Below are positions 33,173-44,000 of a stretch of 64,000 bases of DNA, in pieces. The DNA lies in NCBI GenBank assembly GCA_017307285.1, contig JAFKFI010000054.1, forward strand, positions 1-64,000, read 5' to 3'. Made by a program: the position numbers and the translations under genes. The notes beneath the pieces are model-generated. The model ran no database searches. It was not told the DNA's origin and saw only the letters and a program-made list of their open reading frames with translations. How positions within the stretch are numbered: position 1 is the first letter of the stretch; every line of letters starts with the position of its first letter. Origin of the DNA: Alphaproteobacteria bacterium. Lineage in GTDB: Bacteria; Pseudomonadota; Alphaproteobacteria; Acetobacterales; Acetobacteraceae.

Positions 33173-34753
33173 ATGTTTGCTCCACCGGTAGCGAAGACAA
33201 AGGCGGAAACTACTTCAGCCACCGTCTCGACTCATGCTCCAAAATCGAGGCATCACAGTCCGGGGAGGCCTGCTGTGACGCAGATGCCGGATCGTTTCGG
33301 TGGCAACAGTCAATTTTCATTTTCTTCGGTCCGCGTTCATGCGGCACAACGCAAATGCACAGCAGTTTTAGAGGAGGAAGATAAGCTGCACCGCAAAGAT
33401 AGCGGACGCGTGGCTGATGCCTTGGCTGCCGTTGCTCCTATCGTGCATGAAACCCTGAATGTGCCGGGCCAGCCACTCGACGCGGCGACGCGGACCTATT
33501 TCGGCTCCCGCTTCGGGCACGGCTTCGAGGATGTCCGCGTTCACACCGGCCCCCGCGCCGCAGCCTCGGCCAACGTCCTGCAAGCGAACGCGTACACCGT
33601 CGGCAGCGACATCGTGCTCCGTGATGCCTACGATTCGGCGAGCGCCGCCGGGCAAAGGCTGCTCGCGCACGAGTTGACCCACGTTGTGCAGCAGCGGGGC
33701 ACCCCGCCCGCGGCGCAGGCGGCCCGGTCGGTGAGCGATCCCTCCGACGCGAGCGAGCGCGAAGCGGTGGCCGTGGCCGAGCGTGCAGTTGCCGGCGAGC
33801 GCGTCCGGGTGAGCGCGCAGCCAACCTCGCCGATCGCGCGAGACCGTCGCGCGCCGGACGTGACATTCAACAAGAATCAGAGCTTTTACCTCAACGGCAT
33901 CGTGCCCGCGGTCAACACGCAAGTGCGCCTCCAGTTCTTCCAGGATCCATCCGCTCCGTCGGCGGCGACGATGGCGGTCTGGTATCAGGAGAGCAACACG
34001 CTCCAGCGCGTGACCTTCGACCCGGGCGGCACCATCCAAGCCGCTGTGCTCAGCGAGGAGCCCGGCATCGTCACGGTCGACCTCAATGGCGACGAGGCAC
34101 CCGAGATTGTGTTGACGGCTCGCCCAAATGCCTTGCTGGGCGTCGACTTCGCAGCCGACTTCCGCGGCCGCCGGATCCTCAGCATGACCACCGCGCCGCC
34201 CCAGCCGCGAGCGCCGCCCTACGTCGCGGGAAGGGGTCGGCTGATCGGCCGGCTCCCCGACGGGCGCAACTACTACTGGACCGGCAACTTCGACCAGCGC
34301 GGCCCGCGCTACGTCGACGACAATGGTATGGCGGTCGATCCGGGACAGGCGGCGGCGGCAGCGGCGGTCAACAACGCCTTCCGCAACTTCTTTGTCGGCT
34401 GGATAATCGTCAGCGCAGTGGCCGGGCTCGCGCTCCTTGGCGCCGCCGCAGTAGCAGGGGTCGGCGAGACCGCGGCTGCCGCGGGCCCCTATGCCGGCCT
34501 GACCAACGCGCAGATCGCGCAGCAAGTCATCGGTACGGAGCAGACTGCGCTGTTGCGCGTGTTCTTCGGCACCAGCCTTCGCGGCGCGGCCGCTCGCGCG
34601 GCGGCCTTTGAGCTCCCCGCTGGGCTCACCCGTGCATCGCTCCTCGCATATGCCGAGATCGCGAGGCGCGTCATCGCGGCCGGCACGGACACCCTTGGCG
34701 TGCAGGCCGCCCGGCTGGAACTCATCGAAAGGGCGCTGCGGCTGCTGCCATGA
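33173..34753 (+). CDS. DUF4157 (eCIS-core) domain protein, putative toxin-like
   Basis: 526 residues. The DUF4157 domain spans about residues 95-175: VPGQPLDAATRTYFGSRFGH, VRVHTGPRAAASANVLQANA, GSDIVL and the zinc motif HELTH (166-170) followed by VVQQ. Such domains mark metallopeptidase-like proteins associated with extracellular contractile injection systems and polymorphic toxins. The middle contains a beta-rich repeat-like segment (VTFNKNQSFYLNG, then VTVDLNGDEAPEIVLTA), and a hydrophobic stretch near residue 410 (FFVGWIIVSAVAGLALLGAAAVAG) could insert in a membrane. No signal peptide is evident. The stop overlaps the next start, suggesting a functional pair. No eCIS structural genes are in the window. 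Confidence 0.75.
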   Translation: MFAPPVAKTKAETTSATVSTHAPKSRHHSPGRPAVTQMPDRFGGNSQFSFSSVRVHAAQRKCTAVLEEEDKLHRKDSGRVADALAAVAPIVHETLNVPGQPLDAATRTYFGSRFGHGFEDVRVHTGPRAAASANVLQANAYTVGSDIVLRDAYDSASAAGQRLLAHELTHVVQQRGTPPAAQAARSVSDPSDASEREAVAVAERAVAGERVRVSAQPTSPIARDRRAPDVTFNKNQSFYLNGIVPAVNTQVRLQFFQDPSAPSAATMAVWYQESNTLQRVTFDPGGTIQAAVLSEEPGIVTVDLNGDEAPEIVLTARPNALLGVDFAADFRGRRILSMTTAPPQPRAPPYVAGRGRLIGRLPDGRNYYWTGNFDQRGPRYVDDNGMAVDPGQAAAAAAVNNAFRNFFVGWIIVSAVAGLALLGAAAVAGVGETAAAAGPYAGLTNAQIAQQVIGTEQTALLRVFFGTSLRGAAARAAAFELPAGLTRASLLAYAEIARRVIAAGTDTLGVQAARLELIERALRLLP

Positions 34754-35178
34754 GGCCCGACATGATGAACACCCTCATCGTCGTCCTCGCGCCGGAGCGG
34801 CCGATTGTGTTCGTCGCCGCCGTCGGTGACGCATTTGAGCATGCCGGCCGTTGCTATCGAGACGCCGGGCTCGGCGAATTCACCGGATTCTATGATTGGC
34901 TGCGCGACGCGGACGGCGGCATCATCGGCGTCCGTTACTTGCCGTTCGAGGCGAGCCGCGCCGTCTGCGACGCGGTGGCCGGTTTCCCCTATGTCGACGT
35001 CACCGCTGATCGCTCGTCGCTCGCCGTCTTCTTCTCCGTCGAACACACTTTCGATCCGGCCAGCTCCGGCGACCAGGCGTTCGGCGGTAACCGCGTCTTC
35101 GTCGCCCCAAACGGCGACTACGCCCTCACCTTCGACGCCAGCACCCTCGACGGCGCAGAGATGGCATGGCGAGCGTAG
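34750..35178 (+). CDS. Hypothetical protein coupled to the DUF4157 gene
   Basis: 142 residues, not recognised. ATG 34750 overlaps the DUF4157 stop (ATGA), so it is translationally coupled. The sequence is soluble, acidic and mixed alpha/beta, with VVLAPERPIVFVAAVGDAFEH near the N-terminus and VFVAPNGDYALTFDASTLDGAEM near the C-terminus. Small size, acidity and coupling to a toxin-like gene are compatible with an immunity or chaperone role, but nothing in the sequence proves it. Confidence 0.65.
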   Translation: MRPDMMNTLIVVLAPERPIVFVAAVGDAFEHAGRCYRDAGLGEFTGFYDWLRDADGGIIGVRYLPFEASRAVCDAVAGFPYVDVTADRSSLAVFFSVEHTFDPASSGDQAFGGNRVFVAPNGDYALTFDASTLDGAEMAWRA

Positions 35179-35395
35179 CCTGAATGAGGCGCTGCGGGAT
35201 CAGCGCGCAGCCCTCGGAATTTGGGGTCGCTGCACGGTTTGTTGGGTCTGGATGCTGCCTTGCGGGCCCGACGCATTTGACGCCGGACGGCTGACCTGAA
35301 AACGGCTGAGAGCTGCAGGGCAGGCGCGATCCGGACCATAACGGCTTGACCACATCGCGTCCCCTTCGAGTCCGACGCGTGGCATGTCCAGTCAG

Positions 35396-35870
35396 ACCCC
35401 GTTGCGACCAGCGAAAGCCGATCTCGTCGACGTAGAGTCCGCACGGTGCGGGCTGATGTGATGGAACGCTCCGGCCACTGTGTGCCGAACACGGTCAATC
35501 AAGCCATCGGCCGAATTGGCATGGACAAAGCCGCGCGCGTACTCGCACTCGGACTGGCGGACGGTGTCATGCGCAGCAGAAGCCTCGCCGATTGATACGA
35601 ACGATTTCCACTCGTCGCTCATCGGACGCGCCGAATGATCGACGGCTTCGCTCAGCACCCGGCGCGCTTCGCGCTTGGAGAGATTCGGCAGCCACCCGAG
35701 CTCGCGCCTCTCCCGCGGCGGTGCCCTCCTCGGCGTGCGCCGGCCGTTGGACGACGGCAAGAACCGGCGTCTTCGTGGTCCGTGACTGGCCCTTGCGTCC
35801 CGGTCCCTGGCGCGAACGGTTGGCGTCGTTGCGAGGGCTGCCGCCGATATAGAACTAGAGCCCCTGAGTG
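35396..35870 (-). pseudogene. Decayed IS1595-family (ISXO2-like) transposase
   Basis: Fragments of an ISXO2-like DDE transposase appear in two minus-strand frames. Around 35760-35815, KGQSRTTKTPVLAVVQR matches the beta-strand region before the second catalytic segment. Around 35400-35640, SDEWKSFVSIG is followed by EYARGFVHANSADGLIDRVRHTVAGAFHHISPH, the conserved C-terminal block (family pattern VNTxEGFFxxxKRGIxGxYHHxS), with the expected catalytic Glu replaced by Asp. At least one frameshift separates the blocks. The element is inactive and lies directly upstream of the copper oxidase pair. Confidence 0.65.
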
Positions 35871-35986
35871 AACGCAAGCCCGTCACGCACTCGCCCAACT
35901 CGGGCGGCACGACAGTGCGAATGCCGCCAGCAAACGCGTCCCAGCTGTCGGGCAGCTCTTGTCACGATCTATCTCCAGGCACCTCG

Positions 35987-37509
35987 ATGCAGTCGCAAGT
36001 CCTCGAACACGAGAAATTCATCATTATAAAGCTGGCGAAGTATCTCCCCGATCTGCTGTTGCATTTGAGCGCTGCGTCCTACGGCGAGTGGGGGGACGGC
36101 ACCGTGATCCAGACACCCGACACACATCAAAACATAAATGTCGTTCATGCAGCAGTGCTGCGAACCGGCTGGGTGATGTTTATCGAGGCGGCCTGCAACG
36201 TTCCGGTGTCACGTACGCCCATCTGGAACCCTGCCGACGGCGAGATCCGGCTGCCGCTACCCCCCACCGAAAATCTGTATTGCTGTGGTCACTCGTTCCT
36301 TTCCGACGGCAAGCTTCTAGCGGTTGGTGGCGGAGGCGAGAACGGCCAGACGCCGAACCCGAACTTTGGCTGGAAGTTCGACCCGACGAACGGTCCCGCC
36401 GGAACGTGGGAGTCGACGCGCGACTCCATGGGCAATCGAACCTTCATGAGCTTTGGGCGCTGGTATCCCACAGTCGTCACCCTCGGCTACGAGCCGGGTC
36501 GCGTCCTAATCGCCTCGGGGCATCCATCGCAAATGGAGATTTACGACGAGACCACTGGCACATTCTCTCTGGTTAATGTCAGCGGCGGCGATCGCAGTTT
36601 CTCCCCGCTCTATCCGGGTCTGCATCTCCTGCCCGGCGGCGAGATTTTCCATGCCCCAGTGGGCTTCCGCAGCGGCGGCTCCGCGCCCGGTGATGATCCT
36701 TCGAACGAAGTCTCGGGTTATTTCGATTTCAGTGGAACCCTCGCGGGTGCGTGGACCAACCTCGGTCAGAATGATCGCACCAAGGGGATGTCGGCGCTGA
36801 TGCTGAGCCCGACCTTTCCGTTCGCCCAGGTGATTACGGTTGGCGGGGGGAACCTTGCACGCAGCAGAACTTACCAGGTGATCAATCTCTCAACGCTATC
36901 CCCTGCGTGGGGGCCAGAGCAGAACCTCCCGATGGCACCCGGGCAGACGGAGCCCACGTCGCGATTCAACGTCAACATTGTCCTGCTACCCGACAGCACC
37001 GCCTTTGTGTCGGGGGCGCCGCCCCCGGCGAGTCGTGCTGGCTGTACAACCCGACGACGAACGCCTGGTCGGAGGCGGCCGAAGCTCCGCGCGAGCGCAA
37101 ATACCACTCGCACGCGGTGCTGCTTCCATCGGGTGAGGTTATGTCATGCGGGTGGACAAGCAATACCATCGACATCTTCCGCCCACCCTATCTGTTCAAG
37201 GGCGCCCGCCCGGTGATCGACCTGCTTCCCGCGTTGGTCCATCATGGCCAGCAGTTCACGATCGCTACCGCACAGGCGGCGGCGATCCGGAAGGTGGTGT
37301 TGGTTCGGCCGATGGCCCCCACCCACAACACCGATACCGAGCAACGCGTCATCCAGCTGTCGTTTTTTGCGTCCGCTGCCGACACGGTAACCGCAACCGC
37401 GCCGAACGGGTGGCATCCGCACGCCATCGCCCCGCGCGGCTACTACATGGTGTTCATCCTGAATGCCGACGGCGTTCCGTCCGAGGCGAAGTTCATTCAA
37501 TTGCACTAG
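35987..37509 (+). CDS. Copper radical oxidase (galactose/glyoxal-oxidase type), frameshifted
   Basis: Kelch-type beta-propeller followed by a C-terminal early-set (DUF1929-like) domain. Residues corresponding to the galactose-oxidase active site are present: Cys of NLYCCG (codon 36281), its cross-link partner Tyr of GRWYPTVV (codon 36464), the Tyr-His pair of RKYHSHAVLL (37102-37107) and the second His of PTHNTDTEQR (37324). The first half reads in one frame up to about 37011 and the rest in the -1 frame, with the junction at a five-G run (37012-37016). One added base restores a continuous protein (SGG..PGESCWLYNP). No signal peptide is evident; ATG 35987 is the likely start, with the frame open to 35915. 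The gene is followed after 92 bases by a multicopper oxidase gene. Confidence 0.75.
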
Positions 37510-37601
37510 CACACTTCGGCATGACAGACGCGCGTTCGCCGACACTCCTGGGGGCTGTCGTAAGCCCGAGCGCCACGCCGATTCGAACCGAGGAGCTTCT
37601 C

Positions 37602-39520
37602 ATGGCCAACATCGACGCCTGGCTTCAGCTTGAGAACAACAAATGGGATACCGCGCCCCATCATATCGACCGCATGAGCGGCCAAAGCATCGCCGCGGCC
37701 GAGGGAAAGGGACCCTTCACGGGCATCACGCTGAGCTCCCCGGTCTCGGGCGCGATGCGTCCATCGCTGACCATGTACTTGCCCATGCTCGACGCGAGCG
37801 GCAATCCGATAGATTCGCTGCTTTTCCGGCGCTACACCGCCGGCTGGGCCGCCCCCGACGACCACAAGGTCAACGCCTGGGATCTCAACGAGCTCAACCC
37901 CACCGATACCGGAACGATGGGCACCATCCCGGGACCCGTCATCGAGTGCAACGTCGGTGACACGGTTACTGTCCACTTCCGCAACATGGACAACCGTGTC
38001 GGCAAAGACGTCGTGGCCCGCGCCCACAGCATACATGTCCACGGGTTCGTCTTCTCCAATGCGCACGACGGCGCCTATCCGCTTTCCCCCTCAGACCCGG
38101 CGCAGCCGGTTGGCGCCGAGGCGGCGCTCTGGTCGATGGTCGGCGTCACCGGCAACAAGCGTGGTGACCGTGTCCCGCCTGGCGGCACCTTCGAGTACAC
38201 CTGGAAGACACTCGGCTGGCCTACGACTTCCGGTGTGTGGCTGTACCACGACCACTCGGTATGCGACATGGAGAATATCGACCTCGGTGCCATAGGGATT
38301 GTCGTCATTCACGATCCGAACGATGCCAATGACGTTGTCATGGCGGCGACAGACCTGCCGGGCGGCTCGTTCACCGGCTCGCCGCTGGTGCGCAGGTGCA
38401 CTCCGTTCCCGGTCCGAGTGCCAGCGCTACCGTACGACCTGATTCCAGACCTGCACAATTTCGCACCTACCGGTCTCGGCACGCTCCGCGGCAAAGCGGC
38501 GCCCGTCGCGACCACGCCCGTCGCCACCGCGCACGCGCCGCCGGCCCCGGGAATGCTCGCAGCCGAGGAGCCCGGAGCCGCCATGCGCACCGGACACGCA
38601 ACCGCGATGCGGATGGCGGACACACGCCAGGTCGATATGGAAGCGGAGCTGCAGGCGAACGCTGCGCTGCTTGTCCAGCGCGGTGACTTTCAATTGCAGC
38701 TCGCCGATGATTTTAGCCACATCATCGGCATTTGCCACTCCAACTTCCGTCCCCCCCGGCGAAGGCGCTGTTCGTCCAGCTCTTCCTCGATCGCTCGGAT
38801 GGCACGATGCTGATCAATGGCCGAACATACCTCGGCAACACGCCGACGCTGGTTGCAGGCGCGCAGACCAAGATGCGCTTCGGCCTGGTCGGCATGGGCA
38901 GCAATTTCCATACGTTCCACCTGCACGGCCATCGCTGGGTGATACCGGGTGCGCAAGGCACGGCGCAGGACGCCAACAACGCGGTCAACAATCCAATGAC
39001 CGGCATCACCTCGCAGTTCGAGGACACGCGCGTCTTCGGCCCCGCCAACTCCTTCGTCTTCACCGTGCAGGAGGGGTCCAGCTTCATGCGCGCCGATCCC
39101 CCAATCGGCGAGTGGCACATGCACTGCCACGTGCTCAATCACATGATGGGTGGAATGATGGGCTCGCTCCTGATCGTCAACGGTGGCGCGCTGTTTACCG
39201 GACTCCCCAGCGGGCAACCCTGTCCTCCTGACGTGAACGGCCCCGCCGTGGTCAACATCGTCGATAACGCATTCAGCCCGCGGAACCTCCCGGTCAGTCA
39301 GGGCACCAGTGTGCGCTGGGTGAACACCGGCAACGCCCCACACACTACCTCCAGCAACCCCGGCACGATGGCCTGCGCGCCAACGTCGACAGAGGCCTGG
39401 GCCTCCCCGGTGCTTAACACGGGCGACCACTTCGACCAGATATTCAATGCGGCCGGGACATTCGCCTATCACTGCGAAGTCCACGGCTGCATGATGAACG
39501 GCACCATTGTCGTTTCGTGA
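37602..39520 (+). CDS. Multicopper oxidase with C-terminal plastocyanin-like domain, frameshifted
   Basis: Copper oxidase with the usual four His-rich motifs: HSIHVHG (about 38025), WLYHDHS (about 38240), FHTFHLHGHRW (about 38910) and EWHMHCHVLNHMMGGMM (about 39110), which together give the type 1, 2 and 3 copper sites. A Pro/Ala/Met-rich linker lies near 38500-38650. After the oxidase an additional cupredoxin domain (about 39235-39517) carries its own type-1 site: NAPHTT, then YHCEVHGCMMNG (His, Cys, His, Met). The reading frame shifts by -1 at a run of seven C (38751-38757); eight C would join FRPPPAKALFVQ smoothly. ATG 37602 has GAGGAG upstream. No signal peptide is apparent. It probably works with the neighbouring copper radical oxidase; substrate unknown. 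Confidence 0.78.
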
Positions 39521-39564
39521 TGGCCCTCTGCAGGGCGGCGGCTTATACCAGCTGCCCTAGATCC

Positions 39565-39840
39565 TTACCTGGGCCCATGCGCGGGATGCGCGGGCGACGC
39601 AGAGGCTTCCCTGAGGGTCGCAATTGCACGGAGGAGGCGCCTACGGTTCCCGAGCGAGAGGCCAAGTTCCTCGAGGTCGCGATCGGTCAGGCTGCCCAGG
39701 ATGTCGAACGCGATGTCATGCCTGGCGAACACAAGCCGGTACTGACCGAGACCAATGCTTTCAAGCCATTCGTCAATCTCGCGCATGTCAGGCCTGCTCC
39801 GAAGATGCATCCTTTCAGCAGCCGCTCGAGCGGCGTTCAT
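39565..39840 (-). CDS. Orphan SAM-domain protein, probably a gene fragment
   Basis: 91 residues (or 73 from ATG 39786). Residues 20-78 form a sterile alpha motif: IDEWLESIGLGQYRLVF, DILGSLTDRDLEELGLSLGNRRRLLRAIATL. In bacteria this SAM domain usually begins adenylate/guanylate-cyclase or ATPase proteins with TPRs; here the frame stops right after it, and nothing downstream continues the protein. It may be a remnant or a free-standing protein-interaction domain. Confidence 0.6.
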   Translation of the reverse strand: MNAARAAAERMHLRSRPDMREIDEWLESIGLGQYRLVFARHDIAFDILGSLTDRDLEELGLSLGNRRRLLRAIATLREASASPAHPAHGPR

Positions 39841-39879
39841 CGTTGAGCCCGCTAGTCTAGGGTGGGCGCTTGGCATCAA

Positions 39880-40590
39880 AGCGCAAATCCGCGGATGCGT
39901 CGACCTGCGATGTTCCGACCGCGAGTTAGTGCCGACATTAAGCCAGGCACGGCTGCGGGCGTCATTCAGTTCGTCGGCTCCGTGCCGGAGTGGATCGCCT
40001 TCCGATCGCAGGGTTCCACGTCCGACGCGTTGCCCCGGCGTAGGAGGTGCCGAGCACTGCCACGAAGATCTTGGCCATCCGCGCTTCGCCGGTGAGCGGG
40101 ACCGACGATCTGGGACGCGCTTGCCGGCGTAGCCGACGAACAGCTTCTGCCCGGCCACGTGCTGCTGCCGCAGGGTGGTCGACGGTCGACGCTCGAACTC
40201 ACGGAACAGCTGGCAAAGCCGGCTATCGGCGCAGCCGTCACATTGGACCGATCTTCGTCCCACTATACCAGCAGGACAGCGGGACAGTTGACCTCAGCAC
40301 CAACGCCGCCCGGTCGGGCTCGGCGTGGAACCGCCCCCCGGTGCGCACCCCGGCATTGACGAGCAGTCGCGCCACCCGGCTCCCGTCGGCGAAGTCCGCG
40401 ACCAGAGGCCAACCGATCCCCGCCGCCGTCGCTCGATCCAGGTATTCCCGCACCGTGCTCGGCGCGAAGTCCAGCTCCCCCGCCCAATCGCCTGCGTGTC
40501 CGCCCGGTACCGAAGCGCAACGCCAACAACAACCGTATCCGCCGGATGGAAAGCCTCGCTGTCAGCATCTCGCGCTCATCGATTGCGGTG
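39880..40590 (-). pseudogene. Decayed IS21-family transposase (IstA) gene
   Basis: Pieces in different minus-strand frames follow the order of IstA. STVREYLDRATAAGIGWPL (about 40410-40475) is the N-terminal HTH region. SRLCQLFREFERR and LRQQHVAGQKLFVGYAGKRVP (about 40120-40230) match the block before the first catalytic Asp (family VDYAG, here VGYAG, so the Asp is lost). KIFVAVLG-like residues follow around 40060. Several frameshifts make it non-functional, and no istB was found. Confidence 0.6.
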
Positions 40591-40899
40591 ACGGAACTGG
40601 AGGCCAGGTCAATGCTGACCCGCGAGACAGTCCATCCCCGGCTCGCCCCGCTCAGCGAGTGTGAGCGGCGTCATCTGAACGCCGAACGGCTTCAGATCGG
40701 AATAGGTAGGTGGCTTACATCAGAAACCGCAGCCAGCTGGAGTGTGGCTGGCCAATGGTCGCACTGATATGCGTCGCGGAAGAAATGGCTTGGCTCTTCA
40801 GGTCCAGCAGTCTCTACAACGCAATCCCGGAAGGTCGAGAGCTTCGTCCAACGCCCCATGCAAGCGGCCATATCCGCTGTCGGCGCCCCTATTTTCGGA

Positions 40900-41041
40900 G
40901 GCGAGGGTCAAGCCGACGGAGCGCAACAAGCTGGTCGGGAAATTTGACGATGTGCTGATGGCGTGGCCGGACCGACTCGCCGAACCCTCGTCCCTCGACA
41001 GCGGCAAGCCGATCCGCAACGCACGCGCGGTCGGCGGATGA
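40900..41041 (+). pseudogene. Aldehyde-dehydrogenase fragment
   Basis: The frame ending at 41041 reads KLVGKFDDVLMAWPDRLAE and then SLDSGKPIRNARAV, resembling the conserved ALDH region (LADLIExxxDELAxLExLDxGKPIxEAR). No other ALDH motif is nearby, so this is a small remnant. The 40591-40899 stretch beside it holds nothing I can identify. Confidence 0.4.
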
Positions 41042-41092
41042 GCAATCATCCTTGCTTGATGGTTGGGCCCGCGTCACGGGTATGCCGGAGAG

Positions 41093-44000
41093 CTACGTAG
41101 CCCGCAGACGGAGCACGAGGGGCCACAGGCGCTCGGCTTGTCGAAACGGCAATTGATAGCAGGCGTGGGTCACGAACTGGCGCAGCCGTCCGGCCGCTTC
41201 GGGAAGACTCTGCCAGAGTGCAGCGATGTGCTCGACGACAAGCCCGATATCAGGCTCGCCGCCATCGATCCGCGCGAGATCAATCGCGGCTCGTAGGATC
41301 GTCTGCAGCCCGCGATCCGCCTCCCCGCCTGACAGGGCTGCCCGCAGGAGTGGCGGCGCGATGGCCCGAAAAAACGCATCGACCTCGGTCCTGATATCCT
41401 CATCCCTCAGCAAGGCGGCTTGGAGACACGCAAAGCGTAGTACAGCAAGGCGAAAATCCGCATCCGATGAAATATTGTTGCTTTTCCGCAGGGTCTCAAT
41501 CGCTTTGCGGAAGTCCGTGCGAAGGTCCGAGTAAAGCGGCGCGTAGCCAACCACCGCTGGGACGAGGTGCCACTCGTTCCCCCGGCCGCCATCTAGGATG
41601 AGCGGCTGCAGGGCTTCGACGGCAAGCTGGTGCTGCAGCTCGCGCCCACTCCACCTGCCAATATCGGACCCCGTAACGGCGTCCGCGAACGCCTGAATGT
41701 CGTCCGCCAAGAACGACTGGGCAAGGTTGCTTTTCAGGCTCCGGTCCTGCAAGAGCCAGGCAGCTGGCACGGGGATCTCGCCGGATTGCTGCACCAGAAC
41801 CGGCGTCAAATGCGGTTGAATGCCTGACAGGATTGCGGGGTGGAGCGAGTCCGCCGTGGCGTATCGCAGCCCCCAGACGAGCAACTGCTCCTCGGTTACC
41901 GTTTGCGGACAAGCGACATCAGAACGATATCCAAGATCGTCAGAGAAGAGTGCCGCCATGCCATCGCCGCTGCGCTGCTCGCCGAAGCTCTTCATCTCGT
42001 CCATGTCATCCACGACGTGGCGCAGAATCGAATAAATTCGGCTCGCGTGAGACCAGCAGGCCGCGATCCGCTCCGCGGTATCAAGCCCGTTCGCTCCCCT
42101 CCATTCAGCTGAACGCGCTCCGACCGCGCGCAGCAGCGCCATGAAGGCAGCGAATTCGCCGGATTTGGAAGCCGCGATGACTTCTTGCGAGTTGTCGGAC
42201 ATGCCCGGTCCGCCGGATGCACGAGCCGGATCGTGTCGGGCGAGCCGGGCAAGGTGCAATCGGGCGGGCGGGGAAGGATGATCCTCGCTCCAGCGCGCCA
42301 GGGCTGCCTGCCGGCCACTCGAGTCCAATCCGAGGAAGGCCGAGATCAGCGGTTGCGGAAGCGGGCACGGCAGGCTGCTGAGCCTGCGAAACGCCTCGTC
42401 TATTCCATACTGCTGGATCAGCAACTCGGCTGCGTTCACCAGCCGTCGCTCGAATGTCCGCTCGCGCGGTTCCAACCTGAGATGCCGCAAGACAGACCCG
42501 AGGTTCGGAGGCTCCAGCTCCTCGAAGGAGAGCCGATGACCGTCAGCAACCTGCTGTGCCAGCCGTGCGTAAAAGGCGGGGACGCTTTGGTCACGGGTCA
42601 CGATTGCGGACAAGACGCGCTCCACATGATCCGACATCCCGAGCAAGGCTTTGACGCGAGCAGAAACCTTCGCCTCCGGTTCATCGATCCAGGTCGGCTC
42701 CCGTTCCAAAGTCCTGTGGATCAAGTCGGCGTCGTCCAGCAGAAGTGTGTCGAGCACATCGGTGATGACCGCGTGAAGCCGGTCACCGGTCACCTCAGCC
42801 CTCACGCCCTCTTCCGCCAGCGCCGCGGATAACGTCAAAAGCTCGCCGTCGCTGCCAGTCAGTTCCTGCGGAGTGCCTGCAAGTGCACGTCGCACCCCTT
42901 CCAGGTAGGGTCGTGCGGGGATGCTCACCTGTCCAAACGACACCACCCGCAAATCCTCATTGAATCCCAGCTTGGCAAGCAGAACCCGGTCGAGAAGCAG
43001 ATCCTGCTTCAACGTTGTGGGCAGCATGGCGAGCAGGCGGCCATTCAAAACACGGCGCACGCGGCGACCCTGATCGTCCTCGTCGCGCGCCGGTGAGAGG
43101 AGGAAGGCCTTGAGATGCTGTGAGATAAGCGATCGCAGGTCTGGGTCGGCCCTCAGCCGTGGGCCGAGTAGCTCGGCTTCCATCCACTCCATATAAGCCC
43201 GGCATCGCCGATCATCTTTGAGGAAGGGGCGCATGAGCAGGAAGCCGCCGCACAGCAGAGCCGAGAACTCGCCTGCCAGAATGACGCGCCGTCCTTCGTC
43301 CGTAGGTTGCAGCGCCGCCAAGCGCCCGTACCGCTCGACCGAGAGGCTATCGCGAAGCCAACGCGAACAGGCGAGAACCCGCTCACGTGGCAACGACAGA
43401 TCCGCCCAAAGCGCCCGCAGCGCTGACGAGACCGCCCGCTGCCAACTGACGACAAAGCCGAGCTCGCCGCTCGGGTTTGGGGCTTCGACGGGACGTGGAG
43501 GCAGCTGCAGGAACGGTTCGTCCTGCAGACACGACGCGACGTAGCGACGCAAGATCGTGAGCTCACTCGTCTCCTGCAGCTGCCCGTTATCCACCGGTGC
43601 CTCGCGCAACCAGAAATCGATTTCGCCCTCGACGGCTTGCAGAAATCGGAGATTGGCGGCCCGCACTCTCAACAGTTTCTCGAAGTAGTCACGGTCGCCC
43701 AGCCTGCCGCAGGCCCGCAATGCACCCAGAATGTCGGCAACGCCCACCAGCGCGGCCGGCCCGCAGCTCGCGTACGCGCTGATCGTTCGATCGTCGACCC
43801 AGACGATATTTCCCGGGTCCGGCGCAATCCGGAATAAGTCGAGCAGGCAGATCAGCAATTCGCCACCCGGCCCGCCATGATCGATATCGTCGGCTTTGTC
43901 AGGGAGAAGCTGATACGTGCCGTCCTGGAGACCGCGATTGAGACGTTCCAGGAGCGCTCCGATCCACAAGCCCAGCTCATCCTGGGCCGTCCGGGCGCGC

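Noticed and set aside
37146..37601. Upstream extension of the multicopper oxidase frame to 37146
   Set aside because: It overlaps the C-terminal domain of the copper radical oxidase in another frame; ATG 37602 has a good ribosome-binding site.
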